Positions 8,459 through 15,909 of a stretch of DNA of 64,000 bases are shown here, piece by piece (positions within the stretch are counted from its first letter, which is position 1; each line of letters starts with the position of its first letter). The notes under the pieces were generated by a model. That model made no database searches. It saw only the letters and a list, made by a program, of their open reading frames with translations, and had not been told where the DNA came from. The DNA comes from Mycolicibacterium aurum (GTDB taxonomy: Bacteria > Actinomycetota > Actinomycetes > Mycobacteriales > Mycobacteriaceae), in assembly GCF_900637195.1 (NCBI RefSeq), contig NZ_LR134356.1, forward strand, positions 3,596,001 to 3,660,000, in the 5' to 3' direction. Made by a program: the position numbers and the translations under genes.

Positions 8459-9100
8459 ATGCAGTACGCCATCATCGGTGCGGGAAACATCGGCACCGCG
8501 GTCGCCGGCCACTTCGCCCGGACCGGTATCGAAGTCGGACTGGCCGCGTCGCGGGGCGTGCAGGCGCTGGGCGACATCGCGTCCCGGACCGGGCCGGCGG
8601 TGACGCCCGTCGAGGTGGACGACGCGCTCGACGCCGACATCGTCATCCTGGCGGTCCCGTTCGAGGCGGTCCAGGAACTGGTGGGCCGCATCGCGGACTG
8701 GCAGGGCAGGATCGTCGTCGACGCCACCAACGCGATCGACTACACCGACTTCTCCCCCGCCGATCTGGGCGGCACCGCGTCCTCGGACCTCGTCGGCGAA
8801 TGGGCGGCCGGGGCCCGGGTGGTGAAGGCATTCGGCCACACCTGGGCCAAGGTGCTGGCCCGCGAGCCGGGCGACGGGAACGGCGGCAAGCGTGCGCTTT
8901 TCGTCTCGGGCAACCATCCGGACGCAAATGCCACGGTAGCTCATCTGATTTCACAGTTCGGTTTCGAACCGATCGATCTCGGGCGCAATGCCGAAGGCGG
9001 GCTGCTCCAGCAGTTCGGCGGGCCGCTGACCACCAAGAGCTTCGTCTCGCAGCCGATCGGCGGCGCGAACCCCGGCGAGATGGACCTCGTCAGCGCGTGA
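8459..9100 (+). CDS. NADPH-dependent F420 reductase-like oxidoreductase
   Basis: A 213-residue protein with an N-terminal Rossmann motif (YAIIGAGNIGTAVAGHF) and the layout of the F420-dependent NADP oxidoreductase family (DADIVILAVPFEAVQELV, VVDATNAIDYTDF, KAFGHTWAKVLA). Members move hydride between NADPH and coenzyme F420 or act on related substrates, and mycobacteria make F420. It starts 66 bp after nirD on the same strand with GAGGAGCACGCC before the ATG, a good ribosome-binding site. It could be read from the nir transcript or its own promoter. Its substrate cannot be decided from sequence. The 3' end overlaps the convergent hydrolase by 11 bp. Confidence 0.85.
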   Translation: MQYAIIGAGNIGTAVAGHFARTGIEVGLAASRGVQALGDIASRTGPAVTPVEVDDALDADIVILAVPFEAVQELVGRIADWQGRIVVDATNAIDYTDFSPADLGGTASSDLVGEWAAGARVVKAFGHTWAKVLAREPGDGNGGKRALFVSGNHPDANATVAHLISQFGFEPIDLGRNAEGGLLQQFGGPLTTKSFVSQPIGGANPGEMDLVSA

Positions 9101-10049
9101 ATCCGGAGAACCACTCCACGATGGTGTCGGCGAACAACGTCGGGTCCTGACCGTGCATCGAGTGGCCCATCATCGGAAACGATCGATAGGTGATGGACGG
9201 TCCCGCGTCCCGAACCAGCTGGACGACCCGCTCGGCCTGCGGGTCGGCGCAGGCACCGATCAACCCTCCCGAAGCCTCGTCGATCATGCGGAAGTGATGG
9301 GTGAACAGCACGGGAACCTTGACGTGGCTCAGCATCACGTGGTGGGGGCAACTCGCCGCGAATGAACCGGTGATGAAGGCCTTTCCCCACTCGGGGTCGT
9401 ACTCGCGGAGGTTCTGCGACGGTTCCGCGGTGCCCACGACCAGGGCGACGTGCACCTGCCAGTCGGCGAGTTCACGCGGCACCGCGTCGACGAAGCCGTC
9501 CCAGTCGCCGACACTCCACTGATCGCCCAGATAGTTGGCCCACATTCCGAACAGCGGCCCGATGCTGTCGGTGACGGCGGGACCCACCTGCGGGTGGGTC
9601 TCCGCACTGAAGAACGGCGGATCCTCGTAGCACGCGGCGATCACCTGGCCGGGCTTGGCGTAGGCCGACAGCCACGCACTGGCCAGACCCCCGGACGACA
9701 GCCCACTGATGAACGCGGGCCGCCCGACCACCCCGTCGAGAAACCGGACGAGGTCATTGCCGACGTTGTCGAGTGTGTACCGGTGCGGCGTCCGCGTCGA
9801 GCGTCCCTGCCCGCGCAGATCGACAGCGTGGACGTGGAAATGTTCGGCCAACAGCGGCATCGCGGCCTCATACCCCCACCACGACTCGGACTGGCCGGGG
9901 ATGAGCAACAGCGGAGGGCGGCTTTCGTCCCCGGCGACGGCGTAGTTCAGCGTCACCTCACCTGTGTCGAAGAGCTGTTCGGGGTATTCGTGCGCGACAT
10001 AGGTGGCTTCCGGGGCGTGCGGCCCGAAAGCGCCTGCGTACCTTCCCAT
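9090..10049 (-). CDS. Alpha/beta hydrolase
   Basis: A 319-residue alpha/beta-hydrolase-fold protein. The oxyanion region (LLLIPGQSESWWGYE) is followed by the nucleophile elbow G-L-S118-S-G, and the C-terminal MMGHSMHG supplies the probable catalytic histidine. The cap region is Trp-rich (FGMWANYLGDQWSVGDWDGF). There is no signal peptide, so it acts in the cytoplasm. The substrate is unknown; esterase, lactonase and epoxide hydrolase activities are all possible. It is transcribed towards the F420-type oxidoreductase and ends inside it, and it lies 27 bp upstream of no same-strand gene, so it is probably monocistronic. Confidence 0.85.
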   Translation of the reverse strand: MGRYAGAFGPHAPEATYVAHEYPEQLFDTGEVTLNYAVAGDESRPPLLLIPGQSESWWGYEAAMPLLAEHFHVHAVDLRGQGRSTRTPHRYTLDNVGNDLVRFLDGVVGRPAFISGLSSGGLASAWLSAYAKPGQVIAACYEDPPFFSAETHPQVGPAVTDSIGPLFGMWANYLGDQWSVGDWDGFVDAVPRELADWQVHVALVVGTAEPSQNLREYDPEWGKAFITGSFAASCPHHVMLSHVKVPVLFTHHFRMIDEASGGLIGACADPQAERVVQLVRDAGPSITYRSFPMMGHSMHGQDPTLFADTIVEWFSGFTR

Positions 10050-10076
10050 GCCCTCAGACTGTCACACCGCCGGCGA

Positions 10077-10466
10077 TCACTCCTGCGGCTTCACCGCCAG
10101 CACCGGCTTCGGGCACTCCAGGATCAGCTTCTGCGCGACGCTACCGAGCAGCAGTTTGCCGACCGGGTTGCGGTGCCGGATGCCGACCACCAACAGGGTC
10201 GCATCCGCGCGCTCCATCGCGGTGAGCAGCTCGTCGGCCGGGTCGACCCCGAACGGCTGGATGATCTCGAACGCCACACCACACTCGGCGAGCCGGCCTT
10301 CGACGTCGTGCACCTCGGACTCGCCCGCGAAGCGCGGGTCGACATATGACTCCCCCGACGTCGCGTTGATCACCAACAGGCTGGTGTCGCGGAGCTTGGC
10401 CTCGGAGATGCCGTGCTCGAGTGCGGCGTGTCCGAAGGCGTCCGCGGTGTATCCGACAACGATCAT
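10077..10466 (-). CDS. Universal stress protein (UspA family) coupled to tctA
   Basis: A 129-residue single-domain Usp. It begins MIVVGYTADAFGHAAL and ends with the ATP-binding type signature G-x2-(R)N-P-V-G-K-L-L-L-G-S-V-A-Q followed by KPVLAVKP. The ATG at 10466 overlaps the tctA stop as ATGA, so it is the fourth and last gene of the tctC-tctB-tctA unit and is translationally coupled. Usp proteins are known to bind and modulate some secondary transporters; TeaD with the TeaABC ectoine TRAP transporter is the best example. By analogy this one may regulate the tricarboxylate transporter with ATP or nucleotide as signal. That role is inference. Confidence 0.9.
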   Translation of the reverse strand: MIVVGYTADAFGHAALEHGISEAKLRDTSLLVINATSGESYVDPRFAGESEVHDVEGRLAECGVAFEIIQPFGVDPADELLTAMERADATLLVVGIRHRNPVGKLLLGSVAQKLILECPKPVLAVKPQE

Positions 10467-12004
10467 GACTGCGACGCCTTCGCTTTCTGGTCCTTGTCGT
10501 CCTCGACGATCAACAGGCTTTCCTCGCTGCGGTGCATGAGCCGCAGCACCAGAGGCGCCAGCAGCAACAACGCCATCAGCACGTAGGTGATGATCGCCAC
10601 CGGTTCGGTGTACAGGCTGCCCCATTCCCCGCTGCCGAGCTGCAGGCTCTGCCGCAGCTGACGTTCGATCCGCGGTCCGAGGATCACGCCGATGATCAAG
10701 GGCAGCACGGGCAGCCCGAAGCGGCGCATCATCAGGCCCATCAGCCCGAAGATGAGCAGCAGCACGAGATCAAGGGGCTGCAGGTTGACTGCGAACGCGC
10801 CGAGTGTGGCGAAGAACAGGATCCCGGCGTACAGGTACGGCCGCGGCGTACGCAGCAGCTTCGCCCAGAGCGGCGCCAACGGCAGGTTCAGCGCAAGGAG
10901 CAGGAAGTTCCCGATGAATAGGCTCGCGATCAGGGTCCAGATCAGCAGGGGTTCCTTGTCGAACAGCGTGGGTCCGGGCTGGATCCCGTAGGACACGAAG
11001 GCCGTCAGCATCACCGCGGCGGTGGCATTGGTCGGCAGGCCGAGCGACAGCATCGGCACCAAAGTGCCTGCGGCCGAGGCATTGTTGGCCGCCTCGGGGC
11101 CGGCGACGCCTTCGATCGCGCCCTTGCCGAACTCTTCGGGATGCTTGGTCAGCTTCTTCTCGGTGATGTAGCTCAGGAAGGTCGGCAGCTCGGCACCGCC
11201 GGCGGGCAGCGCGCCGAACGGGAACCCGTAGGCCGTGCCGCGCAGCCACGGCTTCCAGGACCGCTTCCAGTCCTCCTTACCCATCCACGGCCGGCCCACC
11301 GGGATGACCTCGGCGGGACGGCGCCGCAGATGCGCCGCGACCCACAGTGCTTCGCCCAGTGCGAACACCGCGACCGCGATGACCACGATGTCGATGCCGT
11401 CGGAGAGCAGCGGCAGACCGAACGTGGCGCGCGGCTGACCTGTCAGCGAGTCGATGCCGACGATTCCGATCGCCAGACCGAGAAGCAGTGAGATCACTCC
11501 GCGCATCTTCGACGAGCCGAGCACCGCGGTCACGGCGACGAGGGCGAACAACATGATCGCGAGATAGGAAGGTGCACCGAGGGTGACCGCGAATCGGGAG
11601 ATTGCCGGGGCGAACGCGGCCAACAGCGTGGTGCCGATGGCGCCGGCGACGAACGACCCGATGGCCGCCGTCGCGAGCGCCTGGGCGGCTCGTCCGGCCT
11701 TGGCCATCTTGTTGCCCTCCAAGGCGGTGATCACCGACGAGGACTCTCCGGGCGTGTTCAACAGGATCGATGTCGTCGAGCCGCCGTACATGCCGCCGTA
11801 GAAGATGCCGGCGAACATGATGAACGCGGCACTGGGGCTGACGTTGTAGGTGATCGGCAGCAGCAGCGCGACCGTCATCGCCGGGCCGATGCCCGGCAGC
11901 ACGCCGACCGCGGTGCCGAGCAACACACCGATCACGGCGTACATGAGGTTGGTCGGAGTCGCCGCCTCGGCGAACCCCTGCAGGAGCCAGTCGAAGTTCT
12001 CCAT
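10463..12004 (-). CDS. tctA: Tripartite tricarboxylate transporter, large membrane subunit
   Basis: A 513-residue protein with about twelve hydrophobic segments and the TctA signature regions (GVLPGIGPAMTVALLLP near the N-terminus, YGGMYGGSTTSILLNTPGE around residues 69-87, and GLPTNATAAVML in the middle). With TctB it forms the cation-coupled permease that receives a carboxylate from TctC. The start at 12004 follows the tctB stop directly, with no intervening base. The C-terminal tail is charged (EDDKDQKAKASQS). Substrate is a di- or tricarboxylate such as citrate, or another organic acid; families of this type have broad ligands. Confidence 0.95.
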   Translation of the reverse strand: MENFDWLLQGFAEAATPTNLMYAVIGVLLGTAVGVLPGIGPAMTVALLLPITYNVSPSAAFIMFAGIFYGGMYGGSTTSILLNTPGESSSVITALEGNKMAKAGRAAQALATAAIGSFVAGAIGTTLLAAFAPAISRFAVTLGAPSYLAIMLFALVAVTAVLGSSKMRGVISLLLGLAIGIVGIDSLTGQPRATFGLPLLSDGIDIVVIAVAVFALGEALWVAAHLRRRPAEVIPVGRPWMGKEDWKRSWKPWLRGTAYGFPFGALPAGGAELPTFLSYITEKKLTKHPEEFGKGAIEGVAGPEAANNASAAGTLVPMLSLGLPTNATAAVMLTAFVSYGIQPGPTLFDKEPLLIWTLIASLFIGNFLLLALNLPLAPLWAKLLRTPRPYLYAGILFFATLGAFAVNLQPLDLVLLLIFGLMGLMMRRFGLPVLPLIIGVILGPRIERQLRQSLQLGSGEWGSLYTEPVAIITYVLMALLLLAPLVLRLMHRSEESLLIVEDDKDQKAKASQS

Positions 12005-12535
12005 CTACAGAATCCCATCCAAGATGCCTGCGGGCAGCGGGATTCCGAGCCCGGAGTAGAACGCGTAGAAGCTGGCGACACCCAGCACCGCACCGATCGC
12101 GAAGTTGCGGACGTAATGCCGGCTTCCGAGAACGGTTGCGCAGCCACCGAAGAACAACGCGCTGGCAATCGTCCAGCCGAGCGGTTCAACGAGCACGATC
12201 AACAGCACGAACAGCCCGACGAGGAGCCCGACGGTGCGCCAGTCGCTGGGCATGTCGGGATCGATGTCCTCGCCCGCGTCGGCCTCCCCCTTGAGCCCGC
12301 GTGGGATCGCGACCGCCAACACGACGGCCATCACGAGCAGGCCCACCCCGATGATGATCGGAAAGAACCGCGGCCCGACGGGATCCACCTCGGCGTATCC
12401 GCCCGGCATGGTCATCGCGTCATAGAGGAGGAACGCGCCGACCGCGACCATGACCGCACAGACGATGTACTGCGCGTAGTCCGGCTTCTCGTCGACCGCC
12501 GACTCCACCTCGGTAGTCACGTGTTCGCTGCTCAT
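12005..12535 (-). CDS. tctB: Tripartite tricarboxylate transporter, small membrane subunit
   Basis: A 176-residue protein with four hydrophobic segments and the TctB pattern GYAEVDPVGPRFFPIIIGVGLLVMAVVLA. It pairs with TctA in the membrane. The ATG at 12535 overlaps the tctC stop (ATGA), and tctA begins at the next base after its own stop. The N-terminal tail before the first membrane segment is acidic (TTEVESAVDEKPDY). Confidence 0.92.
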   Translation of the reverse strand: MSSEHVTTEVESAVDEKPDYAQYIVCAVMVAVGAFLLYDAMTMPGGYAEVDPVGPRFFPIIIGVGLLVMAVVLAVAIPRGLKGEADAGEDIDPDMPSDWRTVGLLVGLFVLLIVLVEPLGWTIASALFFGGCATVLGSRHYVRNFAIGAVLGVASFYAFYSGLGIPLPAGILDGIL

Positions 12536-13533
12536 ACCAGCCCCAGATCCGTCAGTGTCGACTCGACGCGTTGGTCTTGTTCGGCGAGGAAGGCCTCGAA
12601 GTCAGGGCCCGTCATGAAGGCATCGGTCCACCCGTTGGTCACCAGCGCTTCCTTCCATGCATCGGTGGCATGCAGTTCCTCGAGGATCTTGACCATGGCA
12701 TCGCGGTCCTCGTCGGAAATGCCCGGTGGCGCAAGCACTCCGCGCCAGTTTGTGAAGGTCAGATCGATGCCGGACTCCTTGAGGGTGGGCGCGTCGATTC
12801 CCTCGACCCGCTCCTCGCCGGACACCGCGAGCACGCGCACCTGTCCGGACTCGATCTGGTCGACGTACTCGCCCAGGCCGGACGTCCCTGCGGCGATCTT
12901 GTTGCCCAGCAACGCCGTGAGCAGGTCGCCGCCGCCGTCGTAAGAGATGAAGTTGACCTTCGTCGGGTCGACGCCGACAGCTTTGGCGGTCTCCATCGGG
13001 AACAGATGATCGGGACCGCCGGGGTTGGATCCGCCGCCGAGAGTGACTTTGGCCGTGTCGGCCTTCCAGGCGGCGACGAAATCCTGGACCGTCTTGAACG
13101 GCGAGTCGGCGGGAACCAGGATGCCTTCCTGCTCTTCCACCACCTTGGCCAGCGCGGTCGCATCCGAGGCGCGGGCCGTGGAGCCGTTGGTGAAGACGGC
13201 GCCGACGACGCCGAGCCCCATCATCATCATCAGGTCGCCGTTGCCGCGCTCGTTCATCAAGCGCGCCATCGCGACGGTGCCGCCTGCGCCGATGACGTTG
13301 AACACCTCAACGCGGCCGGTGATGTCGTCGTCTTCCATGATCTTCACCGCGGTGCGGGCCGTGAGGTCATACCCGCCGCCCGGGCTGTTGGGCACCATCA
13401 TGCGCAGGCGGTGCAGTCCGCTCTCGTCGCCCCGGGTCACCCCGCAGGCCGAGAGCAATAAAGTGGCGATCATGGCCACGGCCACGGCGCAGACCACGCC
13501 CCGGCCTTCTCGGTGCCGGCCTGATCCGAACAT
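12532..13533 (-). CDS. tctC: Tripartite tricarboxylate transporter, extracytoplasmic solute receptor (lipoprotein)
   Basis: A 333-residue Bug/TctC-family solute-binding protein. The start at 13533 gives MFGSGRHREGRG, a hydrophobic segment and a lipobox L-S-A-C, so the mature protein should be a lipoprotein on the outer face of the membrane. Family segments include MMVPNSPGGGYDLTART, GAGGTVAMARLM and SYDGGGDLLTALLGNKIAAG. GTG at 13548 is in frame and would add five residues. I prefer 13533, because GGGGAC lies just upstream of it and because the GTG lies inside an inverted repeat that looks like an operator. It is first in tctCBA-usp and divergent from the two-component system. Confidence 0.93.
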   Translation of the reverse strand: MFGSGRHREGRGVVCAVAVAMIATLLLSACGVTRGDESGLHRLRMMVPNSPGGGYDLTARTAVKIMEDDDITGRVEVFNVIGAGGTVAMARLMNERGNGDLMMMMGLGVVGAVFTNGSTARASDATALAKVVEEQEGILVPADSPFKTVQDFVAAWKADTAKVTLGGGSNPGGPDHLFPMETAKAVGVDPTKVNFISYDGGGDLLTALLGNKIAAGTSGLGEYVDQIESGQVRVLAVSGEERVEGIDAPTLKESGIDLTFTNWRGVLAPPGISDEDRDAMVKILEELHATDAWKEALVTNGWTDAFMTGPDFEAFLAEQDQRVESTLTDLGLV

Positions 13534-13543
13534 GTCGTCCCCA

Positions 13544-13559
13544 ATCACTTGGTTGTGAT
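13544..13559. promoter_or_regulatory. Inverted repeat ATCAC-N6-GTGAT in the tct/two-component divergent region
   Basis: ATCAC at 13544-13548 and GTGAT at 13555-13559 are perfect 5-bp arms around a 6-bp spacer. It lies in the roughly 50 bp between tctC and the sensor kinase gene, which must hold both promoters. A natural candidate ligand is the response regulator encoded next door. No published consensus is matched that I can name. Confidence 0.35.
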
Positions 13560-13583
13560 GCTCAGCAATACTGGACCCCGAGA

Positions 13584-13597
13584 GTGACTCAGGTCAC
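13584..13597. promoter_or_regulatory. Inverted repeat GTGAC-TCAG-GTCAC over the kinase start codon
   Basis: GTGAC at 13584-13588 and GTCAC at 13593-13597 form perfect arms around TCAG, and the first arm includes the assigned GTG start. It could be an autoregulatory operator or a translation-blocking hairpin. If it is an operator, the true start may be the GTG at 13620. Confidence 0.25.
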
Positions 13598-15248
13598 TGA
13601 TACGGACACAAAGGAAGTAGTGGTCATTAAGAACACGCGGTCAGCACTGGTGGGCCTGCTGCGGGGGCGCAGCCTGGCCGGCCAGTTCCTGGTGTTCCAG
13701 CTGGTGGTGGTCGCCGTGGTGTTGGTGGCGGTGGCTGCTGTGTCGGTGGCGCAGTCGACCAGCGAGTTCCGTCAAGTGCGGGGTCAGCGGATGATCGCCG
13801 TCGCCGAGAACATGGCCGCCACGCCGATCGTGCGGGACAGGTACGCCGACCCCTTCGCCGGCAGCACACTCGCTCCGGATGTCGACCGCGCCGTCGCGTT
13901 GTCGGGGGCCACCCTCGCCGAGATCGTCGGACCCGACGGCACCGTGCGCGCGTCGTCGGATCCGTCGCGCATCGGCGCCCGCGTCGACCTCGGACCCAGC
14001 CGCGCCGACGAAGGCCGCGCCTGGTTCGGCGACGCCGACATCGACGGCAAGCACAGCCTCGTCGGACAGGTGCCGATATTGTCCACCAACGGAGACGTGC
14101 TCGCCATCGCGTCGGTGAGCGAAATGTACCCGTCGGTGTGGGCGTTGCTCAGCGGCGCCGGGGAAGGTCTGCTGGTGTACCTCGGACTCGGCGCGGCGTT
14201 GGGCCTGGTGGCGTCGTGGCTGCTGTCCCGGCGGATCAAGCGACACACGAGGGGACTTGAGATCGCTGATATCGCAAGCCTCGCTGACCATCGGGAAGCC
14301 TTGCTGCACAGCATCCGCGAAGGCGTGATCGCGGTGAACACCGACGGGGAGATCACGCTGCTCAACGACAGCGCGCAAGACCTACTCGGCGTCCCCGGTG
14401 ACGCGGTCGGCCGACGGGTGGACTCCGTCGGAATCGACGCCGCAGTGGTGTCACTCATCCTGTCCGGCGCGAGCGGACACGACGACGGGGACAACGTCAT
14501 CGCGACCAGGACCCGGGTGTTGGCACTGAGTCGGCGGGCGGCGACCAGCCAGGGCCGGCGCATCGGCACCGTCACGACGATGAGGGACAGCACCGAACTC
14601 GCGGCACTGCAGGGACAGCTGTCGTCGCACAAGAGCGTCACCGACACGCTGCGCGCACAGACACACGAATTCGCCAACCAGCTGCACACGATCTCCGGGC
14701 TGGTGCAGCTCGGCGAGTACGAGGCGGTGCGTGACCTGGTCGGCACGCTGACCCGCCGCCGCGCCGAGATCAGTGATGCCGTCACCCAACACATTTCCGA
14801 TCCTGCCGTCGCCGCGCTGCTGATCGCCAAGACCTCGCTGGCGGCCGAGAGCGGCGTCGCGCTGCACCTGGATCCGGCATCACACCTCGCAGCGCTCGAA
14901 CCGGCCCTGGCGACCGACGTGATCACGCTGCTGGGCAACCTCATCGACAACGCGGTCGATGTGTCCGTGGGCGCACCGGATGCGTGCGTGACCATCGGCA
15001 TCGACGATCGGGACGGCTTGACGATCTCGGTGCTCGACACCGGGCCCGGTGTGCCCGAACACCTCCGCGAGGCGATCTTCGCGCGTGGCGTCACGTCCAA
15101 GTCCGACGTACCGGGCGGGCGGGGCATCGGGCTGGCGCTGGTGCGGCTGGTGACGGCGCAGCACGGCGGCACGATCGAGGTCAGCGACGGACCCGGCGGC
15201 GGAGCCCGGTTCCTGGTGCAGCTGAGGAAGGGAACCGTCGATGCGTGA
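13584..15248 (+). CDS. Sensor histidine kinase, DcuS/CitA (DpiB) type
   Basis: A 554-residue membrane sensor starting at GTG 13584. A first membrane segment (about 35-57), an extracytoplasmic sensor domain of about 130 residues and a second membrane segment (about 190-215) are followed by a PAS domain (EGVIAVNTDGEITLLNDSAQDLLG). The phosphoacceptor is His361 in AQTHEFANQLHTISGL, the form of the citrate/C4-dicarboxylate sensor family. ATPase boxes are visible (NLIDNAVDV, DTGPGVPE, GRGIGLALV). It should sense an external carboxylate and activate the divergent tctCBA-usp genes through the adjacent regulator. The stop overlaps the regulator start by 8 bp. A second GTG at 13620 is possible but too close to its AAGGAAG. 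Confidence 0.93.
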   Translation: MTQVTDTDTKEVVVIKNTRSALVGLLRGRSLAGQFLVFQLVVVAVVLVAVAAVSVAQSTSEFRQVRGQRMIAVAENMAATPIVRDRYADPFAGSTLAPDVDRAVALSGATLAEIVGPDGTVRASSDPSRIGARVDLGPSRADEGRAWFGDADIDGKHSLVGQVPILSTNGDVLAIASVSEMYPSVWALLSGAGEGLLVYLGLGAALGLVASWLLSRRIKRHTRGLEIADIASLADHREALLHSIREGVIAVNTDGEITLLNDSAQDLLGVPGDAVGRRVDSVGIDAAVVSLILSGASGHDDGDNVIATRTRVLALSRRAATSQGRRIGTVTTMRDSTELAALQGQLSSHKSVTDTLRAQTHEFANQLHTISGLVQLGEYEAVRDLVGTLTRRRAEISDAVTQHISDPAVAALLIAKTSLAAESGVALHLDPASHLAALEPALATDVITLLGNLIDNAVDVSVGAPDACVTIGIDDRDGLTISVLDTGPGVPEHLREAIFARGVTSKSDVPGGRGIGLALVRLVTAQHGGTIEVSDGPGGGARFLVQLRKGTVDA

Positions 15249-15909
15249 CGTCCTCGTCGTGGACGACGACTTCATGGTCGCCGAGATTCACCGCCGATTT
15301 GTCGATCGTGTCAATGGTTTTCGGGCCGTCGGCGTCGCCCGTACCGGTGCTGAGGCACTGGCCGCGATCCGCGAGCTACGGCCACAGCTGATCCTGCTCG
15401 ATGTCTACCTGCCGGATATGACCGGCCTCGATGTGCTGCAGCGGCTGCGTTCCGAAGGCGACAGGGTGGATGTCATCATGATCACCGCGGCGCGTGAGCT
15501 GGACACCGTGCGGGGCGCGCTCGACGGCGGAGCCGCCGACTACCTGATCAAGCCGTTCGAATTTCCGCAGCTGGAAACCAAGCTGCAGGCGTATGCGACG
15601 CGTGCCGACGCACTGCAGTCGGCCGGCGGGGTGGACCAGTCGTTGATCGACGCGCTGTTCGGCGGCCCGTCCGTCTCCACGGCCAAGGTGCTGCCGAAGG
15701 GTCTCGGCGCGGAGACAGGCGAGCTGGTGCTCACCGCGGTGCGTGACGCCGGTGAGGTGTCGGCCGCCGAATGTGCTGATCTCGTGGGGATTTCACGGGT
15801 CAGTGCCCGGCGCTACCTCGAGCACTATCTCAGCACCGGCGCTCTCGAGCTACGCCTGCAATACGGTGTGGGCCGCCCGGAACGCCGGTACCGGATGTCG
15901 GCGGGCTAG
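15241..15909 (+). CDS. Response regulator, CitB/DpiA type
   Basis: A 222-residue regulator with an N-terminal receiver domain. The acidic pocket is Asp8-Asp10 (VVDDDFMVAE), the phosphorylation site is Asp54 (LILLDVYLPDMTG), and YLIKPFEF carries the conserved lysine. The C-terminus has the winged or helix-turn-helix domain of the CitB/DcuR group (SAAECADLVGISRVSARRYLEHY). It overlaps the kinase gene by 8 bp, which fixes it as the cognate partner. The likely targets are the divergent tctCBA-usp operon and its own promoter. Its TAG stop shares CTAG with the stop of the giant hydrolase gene on the other strand. Confidence 0.95.
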   Translation: MRDVLVVDDDFMVAEIHRRFVDRVNGFRAVGVARTGAEALAAIRELRPQLILLDVYLPDMTGLDVLQRLRSEGDRVDVIMITAARELDTVRGALDGGAADYLIKPFEFPQLETKLQAYATRADALQSAGGVDQSLIDALFGGPSVSTAKVLPKGLGAETGELVLTAVRDAGEVSAAECADLVGISRVSARRYLEHYLSTGALELRLQYGVGRPERRYRMSAG

